From positions 682,001-746,000 of the forward strand of contig NZ_CP073063.1 of NCBI RefSeq assembly GCF_022654015.1: DNA of 64,000 bases, written 5' to 3'. The notes beneath the pieces are model-generated. The model did not search any database, was not told the origin of the DNA, and saw nothing but the letters and a program-made list of their open reading frames with translations. Position numbers and translations under genes: made by a program. Each line of letters opens with the position of its first letter. Position 1 is the stretch's first letter. Shown here piece after piece: positions 60,801 through 64,000 of the stretch. Source of the DNA: Brevundimonas diminuta. Lineage in GTDB: Bacteria; Pseudomonadota; Alphaproteobacteria; Caulobacterales; Caulobacteraceae.

Positions 60801-60871
60801 AGGAACGGCCGGTACGCAGGGATGGCGTACCAGCGCGGCGTGTCGCCAAAGAAGGGATCGAAGGCGCTCAC
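57806..60871 (-). CDS. addB: double-strand break repair protein AddB, without Fe-S cysteines
   Basis: 1021 aa, GTG start, the alphaproteobacterial form. The degenerate helicase N-terminal half (ATILLPNRRAARAFTGAL) and the nuclease motif DFKTGAAPS are visible, with GNAVHAAIERL upstream. The C-terminus lacks the cysteines that hold a 4Fe-4S cluster in B. subtilis AddB. It works with AddA, which contributes the main motor. It is the fifth gene of an overlapping operon. Confidence 0.93.
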   Translation of the reverse strand: MSAFDPFFGDTPRWYAIPAYRPFLEDLAAGVLAWLGDLPPETLSDATILLPNRRAARAFTGALSKLSQGRPILLPQVRPLGDLEEDEPPFTPGALGLDLPPAIPALTRRFEMARMIVERFDASLSPMRALDLADALGGFLDSCQLEEIQNPERIATLVDGEMAEHWERSAEFLALAVEAWPKRLAELGLVDPAWRRATLLRRLADLWDREPPRQPVIAAGSTGTVPAAGDVLKAVARAPLGCVVLPGLDLELDAGVWDRLDEQHPQSAMKRLLDRCEIARESVRPWFRPAVPAAVDARGLARQRLVNEALRPAEATDDWRRAIRDLRSAAAARSEARDPIAEGLQGLSLLSVRAEEEAAAAIAVMMRETLETPGRTCALVTPDQALGRRVAARLERWGVIPDSSAGAPLSRLPAGALIDLCARWIADPVQPHILLAVVKHPLARFDLGEASQAAAVAAVEEHALRGPRPRDFAAIHRRLLEAVQPDRRGKAPPEWKQGRLSAATRLVDQLQAAIETATAALIPDADLNVAASALTRLIETLAGQDAWAGADGEAAAALLSGLIEGGASLGRIRRAELAELVTSLVKENVVRTGGATHPSLRILGAIEARLVRADRMILAGLEEGVWPQAAPTDPFLSRPMRKALGLPPPERRLGQTAQDFVQAACADEVILIHSERRGGQPAVRSRWLWRLEMLTRGANAVETPVAIARPAAVIDWARALDAPPPGPPRFAKRPEPRPPVHRRPRSLYVTRIERWVRDPYAIYALWVLGLEAMERPGASAEALARGNAVHAAIERLTLDWPNALPDDCETILHDHLLRELGARGFEDAAMAREAPLARNCARWLTEFERRRRARGVDILVEQQGTMIFDAPAGPFTVKAFADRIELASDGAAVMDFKTGAAPSAKQVKSGFAPQLTLTAAILADGGFKDTNGPVTPDELTYVRVVGRKTAGEVVTRASGLEAADLAQAALDGLKRRVARFDDENTPYVSWAAPQFMGNQGGNYDHLARVWEWSVIGDGDEE

Positions 60872-61584
60872 GCGTCTCCCGCCAGTTTCGCCTCGGCCTC
60901 ATCCCGCGCCTGCGGGTCGCCGACGTGCATCCAGTCGCCGTCCAGGACGCAGCCGAACAGACGGCCCTCGGCGGCCGACTTGCGCCAAAGGGGGCTGAGG
61001 GAGAAGGGCCCGTCGGGGCCGTGATCGGCATAGCCGGGGCGGGTGATGTGGACGCCCATATAAGCGAACGGCGCGGACGGGGCGTCGCCCCGGAACGTCA
61101 GCGTCCCGTCGTCGGCCATGAAGAAATCGCCATCGCCCTCAAAGCCGATGGAGCCTTCGCGGCGCGCCAGCAGCAGGGCGGCGTCCATCGTCTCGGGGTT
61201 CCACAGGCGGATCAGATCGGTCAGGGCGGCGCCTCGGTCGATCCAGACACTGTCGATATTGGCGACGAACACGGGATCGTCGCCCAGCAGGGCGCGGGCC
61301 TTCTTCAGCCCGCCGCCGGTTTCCAGCAGCTCGGCGCGTTCGTCGGAAATGACGATCTGCGGCCCGCGTCTGCGCGCCGTCAGATGCGCTTCCAGTCGGT
61401 CGGCGAACCAGTGAACATTGACCACGGCCCGTTCGACCCCAGCCTCGGCCAGTCGGTCCAGCACATGGTCGATCAGGGCGCGACCGCCCACCTCGACCAG
61501 GGCCTTGGGCCGGTCGTCGGTCAGGGGACGCATGCGCGTGCCCAGCCCGGCGGCGAGCACCATTGCGGTCTTGTGAGCGGTCAT
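60868..61584 (-). CDS. murU: N-acetylmuramate-1-phosphate uridylyltransferase MurU-type nucleotidyltransferase
   Basis: 238 aa from the ATG at 61584. The nucleotide-binding N-terminus is AMVLAAGLGTRMRPLT with DDRPKALVEVGG. VVNVHWFADRLEAHL, ISDERAELLETGGGLKKA and VANIDSVWIDRG (catalytic Asp) follow. It lies directly after amgK, forming the known MurNAc/GlcNAc recycling pair that feeds UDP-MurNAc synthesis and gives intrinsic fosfomycin tolerance in Caulobacter and Pseudomonas. The stop overlaps the addB GTG by 4 bases. Confidence 0.92.
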   Translation of the reverse strand: MTAHKTAMVLAAGLGTRMRPLTDDRPKALVEVGGRALIDHVLDRLAEAGVERAVVNVHWFADRLEAHLTARRRGPQIVISDERAELLETGGGLKKARALLGDDPVFVANIDSVWIDRGAALTDLIRLWNPETMDAALLLARREGSIGFEGDGDFFMADDGTLTFRGDAPSAPFAYMGVHITRPGYADHGPDGPFSLSPLWRKSAAEGRLFGCVLDGDWMHVGDPQARDEAEAKLAGDA

Positions 61585-62672
61585 GCGCGCACCTCGGCAG
61601 GCACGTAGCGATCGAACCAGCGGGCGACGGGCGCCAGGGCCGGCTGGTCCAGATTGGCGTTTAAATGCCGCCACATGCGCGGCAGGAACTGGCGGTAACG
61701 GGGCTTTCCGTCGCGCGCGATCAGACGGGCGAAGATGCCGATGATCCGCGCCTCGTTCAGGGCGGCCAGGCCTGAGTAGTCGGCCATGAAGGCGGCGCGG
61801 TCGACGCCGGGGCGCAGCGCGAAATAGCGGTCCAGCGCCTCGGCCTCCAGCGCGGGCGACACGTCGCGGCGGGCGTCCTGAAGCAGGGAGTGAAGGTCCC
61901 AGGAGGGGTGGGCGCGGACCGCGTCCTGGAAGTCGATCATGCCGACGCGGGCGGGGCCTTCGCGCTGGGGCAGCCAGATCAGGTTTTCCGCATGATAGTC
62001 GCGGTGGGCCATGACCGAGGCGCCGGCTGCGCCCGAGGCGACGATGGGCGCCCAGGCCGCACGCCAGTCGGCGATGGCGGCGGCGTCGAAGCGGACGCGG
62101 TCGTCGAGTTTCGGCAGCCATTCGACGAACAGATCGGCCCCGCCCTGAAGCGCCGTCTGGTCATAGGTCAGCAGGGGCCAGTCGCCGCCGGGCCCGTGCA
62201 GGGTCTCGGGTGGAGCGCCCGCCTCGTGCAGCACGGCCAGCGCGTCGATGGCGGCCAGATAAAGCGGCGTTTCGTCTGTGCCGTCTTCGATCACGCGGGC
62301 GAACAGGTCGTCGCCGAAATCCTCCAGCACGGCCAGGCCGTTGGCGGCGTCCAGCGACGGGATCTCAGGGGCGGACAGGCCCAGGGACTTCAGATGGGCG
62401 GCGACGGCGGCGAAGGCCTCGATCCGGCCGGCCGACAGGCGGGCGACGGCGTTCCAGCCGGCGGCGTGACGCTGCGCCGGCGTCCAGCGCGGATCGCACG
62501 GCTGGCTCTCGGCGGCGGGCGCCTGATCCATCAGCATCAGGGTCGGGCCGGTCGTCGGCGTCAGCCGCTCGTAACGTCGCGTCGAGGCGTCTCCGGACAG
62601 GGGGGCGCGCACGGCGTCGGCCAGGCCTGCGGCCTTCAGGAAGTCGAGACGGAGGGTTTCGCGTTCAGACAT
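61581..62672 (-). CDS. amgK: anomeric sugar kinase AmgK (aminoglycoside phosphotransferase fold)
   Basis: 363 aa. The APH-fold kinase motif is ASVMAHRDYHAENLIW (catalytic HxDxxxxN variant) followed by GMIDFQDAVRAHPSWDLHSLL (quoted as GMIDFQDAVRAHPSWD). The N-terminal ATP-binding half begins PLSGDASTRRYERLTP. AmgK phosphorylates MurNAc and GlcNAc at C1, and MurU then activates MurNAc-1-P. It overlaps tsaE by 8 bases and murU by 4. Confidence 0.93.
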   Translation of the reverse strand: MSERETLRLDFLKAAGLADAVRAPLSGDASTRRYERLTPTTGPTLMLMDQAPAAESQPCDPRWTPAQRHAAGWNAVARLSAGRIEAFAAVAAHLKSLGLSAPEIPSLDAANGLAVLEDFGDDLFARVIEDGTDETPLYLAAIDALAVLHEAGAPPETLHGPGGDWPLLTYDQTALQGGADLFVEWLPKLDDRVRFDAAAIADWRAAWAPIVASGAAGASVMAHRDYHAENLIWLPQREGPARVGMIDFQDAVRAHPSWDLHSLLQDARRDVSPALEAEALDRYFALRPGVDRAAFMADYSGLAALNEARIIGIFARLIARDGKPRYRQFLPRMWRHLNANLDQPALAPVARWFDRYVPAEVRA

Positions 62673-63123
62673 GCAGTTCCTTCAGCCCCGTTTCCCATCG
62701 GCCTACGCCGGAAACGGTCGCAAGGCGGCCGTCGCCCTGCTCGGAGATTTCGATGATCAACTGGTCCGGCCCCAAGAACCGGCCGGGATTGTCGCCTAAC
62801 CGCTCGGGCCATTCGATCACGGCGCACCCCTCGTCCAGCGCCTCGTCCAGGCCGATCTCGAACGCTTCTTCCGGCCGGGTCAGGCGATAGAGGTCGAAAT
62901 GGGCGACGGGCGGGTCGCTTTCGTAGAACTGGACCAGGGTGAAGGTCGGGCTGGGCACGTCCTCGTCCGGCGTGGTCAGGGCGCGGATCAGGCCGCGCGC
63001 CAGGGTCGACTTGCCCATGCCCAGCGGACCGTAGAGCAGCAGACTGTCGCCCGCCGCCAGCAGGGGGGCGATGGCCTGACCCAGGGCGGTGGTGGCCTCG
63101 GCGTCGGGCAGGGCGATCTTCAT
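62665..63123 (-). CDS. tsaE: tRNA threonylcarbamoyladenosine biosynthesis ATPase TsaE
   Basis: 152 aa. Walker A is YGPLGMGKSTLARGLIRAL, PSPTFTLVQFYES is the switch region, and AHFDLYRLTRPEEAFEIG leads to the conserved CAVIEWPERLGD. TsaE works with TsaB and TsaD for t6A37 in tRNA. Its 3' end overlaps amgK by 8 bases and its start overlaps the acyltransferase stop by 4, in a typical alphaproteobacterial tsaE-amgK arrangement. Confidence 0.93.
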   Translation of the reverse strand: MKIALPDAEATTALGQAIAPLLAAGDSLLLYGPLGMGKSTLARGLIRALTTPDEDVPSPTFTLVQFYESDPPVAHFDLYRLTRPEEAFEIGLDEALDEGCAVIEWPERLGDNPGRFLGPDQLIIEISEQGDGRLATVSGVGRWETGLKELHV

Positions 63124-63974
63124 GGAAACACCGCGTCAGGATCGGCGGCCAAAGTCCGCTCGGTGAAGGTCTTCAACGCCTCGGTGGCCATGGCGGCGTC
63201 CACGTCCAGCCGGTCGGCGGGAATGGGCAGACCGACATCGACGCCGAACGGCTTGCCTTCCTTGTTCAGCAACTCGTGAAACAGGGTCACGTCGCGCAGC
63301 TCCTGCGAGACCTTGTCGAACAGGTGAAACAGCCGGCTATAGGGGCCGGTGACGTGCATGGGGATCACCGGCGCGTCATACTTGCGCGCCATCGAGGCGG
63401 CTGTCGGCGCCCATTCGGGATCGGTCAGGACGCCGTTCTTCTCGCGCGCCAGACGCCCGGCGGGGAACATGACGACGCAGCGTTCGGCCTCGAACGCCTC
63501 CCTGGCGGCGTTCAGGGTGGCGCGGGTCTTTTCGCGGGTGCGTTTGTCGTGGACCCATTCGACGGGAATGATGGTCTCGTCCAGCCGGGGCGAGACGCGG
63601 ATCGCGTCGGCGTTGGCGAAGAAGATCATGTCGCTGCGCCGCTGTTTGATCGCGTCGAACACGGCGACCCCGTCGGCGATGCCGGTGGGGTGGTTGCACA
63701 CCACGACGCAGCGGCCGGTCGCCGGCAGGCGCTCCAGGTTCGTCGTCGTCACCTTCAGTCTCAGCAGGTCCGAGACGTAGTCGAAGGTCTCGGTCCCCGA
63801 CAGGTCGCGGATCGCGTCGGCCATTCGCACCGCCGCCCCATAGCCCAGCACGCCGTAGAGCGCCGGCCGCACGACCGGCCACAGCGGCGAGGCGGTCAGG
63901 CGCGGCGCGCGTTCGGCGATCAGCACATCGACGATGTGGGGCTGACGACGGGCGGGAAGGGTGGCGGCGGTCAT
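63120..63974 (-). CDS. lysophospholipid-type acyltransferase (OlsA-like)
   Basis: 284 aa, first gene of the operon. The PlsC-like domain has CNHPTGIADGVAVFD, which spaces the catalytic pair as H-x5-D instead of H-x4-D, then VVMFPAGRLAREKNG in place of the FPEGTRS motif and APVIPMHVTGP. This pattern is typical of the hemolysin/OlsA branch of 1-acylglycerol-3-phosphate acyltransferases, or ornithine-lipid O-acyltransferase. The exact acyl acceptor is open. It begins close to the right edge, and only 26 bases remain in the window. Confidence 0.83.
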   Translation of the reverse strand: MTAATLPARRQPHIVDVLIAERAPRLTASPLWPVVRPALYGVLGYGAAVRMADAIRDLSGTETFDYVSDLLRLKVTTTNLERLPATGRCVVVCNHPTGIADGVAVFDAIKQRRSDMIFFANADAIRVSPRLDETIIPVEWVHDKRTREKTRATLNAAREAFEAERCVVMFPAGRLAREKNGVLTDPEWAPTAASMARKYDAPVIPMHVTGPYSRLFHLFDKVSQELRDVTLFHELLNKEGKPFGVDVGLPIPADRLDVDAAMATEALKTFTERTLAADPDAVFP

Positions 63975-64000
63975 GAAAGATCGCTTGTCGCCGGTTCGGT

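Noticed and set aside
1-64000. CRISPR array, IS element, prophage or integron
   Set aside because: No regularly spaced direct repeats, no transposase, integrase or phage structural genes were seen anywhere in the window.

Overview
This window is a gene-dense stretch (no gap above 300 bases) of a high-GC alphaproteobacterial chromosome. It most likely comes from Brevundimonas or a close relative in Caulobacteraceae. The evidence is the cell-cycle regulator GcrA with GANTC (CcrM) sites upstream, a PodJ-type polarity protein, the AmgK/MurU cell-wall recycling pair, the long dCTP deaminase, a TadC pilus protein at the left edge, the FtsEX-YdcF-PlsC block, and proteins that carry only broad alphaproteobacterial family labels (TIGR02186, DUF2125). 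I see no insertion sequence, prophage, CRISPR array, rRNA or functional tRNA.

Layout. 1-7.3 kb: end of tadC, an SRPBCC protein, a thioredoxin-like ferredoxin, an exported M20 amidohydrolase, a lower-GC orphan ORF, dapE, an MFS exporter, dcd and apaG. 7.4-13.7 kb: gcrA with a complex upstream region, an ABC-2 permease, an exported M28 peptidase, a YcxB-like protein, the arginine pair argD-argF, a PNPOx-family protein and a small membrane protein. 13.8-22 kb: podJ, a TauE/SafE-TIGR02186 pair, gluQRS, a DNA glycosylase, a TRIC-like channel, an HNH nuclease and a VanZ protein. 22.1-28.3 kb: DNA-processing enzymes (PdeM nuclease, Lhr-type helicase, and a divergent DinG-like helicase). 28.3-33.5 kb: ybaK, DUF2125, a chorismate-mutase-like protein, hisC, a small lipoprotein, MipA/OmpV and PlsC. 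33.5-38.5 kb: ydcF-ftsX-ftsE, a zinc-ribbon membrane protein, a phosphoribosyltransferase and rplU-rpmA. 38.6-47.8 kb: GNAT, two small proteins, ilvA-FKBP, queG between two REP-like repeat clusters, a GST, a CDF transporter, uppP, an RsmC-like methyltransferase and rsuA. 47.8-53.7 kb: trpF-trpB-(exported ORF)-trpA-accD-folC, with a DoxX-like gene on the opposite strand. 53.7-64 kb: trxA and a tightly overlapped minus-strand operon, acyltransferase-tsaE-amgK-murU-addB-addA.

How the genes work together. Several blocks serve the envelope and division (dapE, uppP, amgK-murU, ftsEX, podJ). Others serve DNA repair (addAB, lhr-pdeM, DinG-like, AlkA-like) and amino-acid synthesis (argDF, hisC, trpFBA, ilvA, dapE). 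Overlaps of 1-4 bases (ATGA, GTGA, TGATG) link many neighbours and imply translational coupling.

Novelty. Most of the window is ordinary core chromosome, and I do not see a clearly undescribed multi-gene system. The items most worth checking are cell-cycle-type site clusters upstream of gcrA and podJ, a hairpin plus T-run right at the start of the predicted rplU transcript, an AccD without its zinc-finger cysteines, an exported ORF coupled between trpB and trpA, a PodJ homologue without an evident C-terminal peptidoglycan-binding domain, and long palindromic intergenic repeats.
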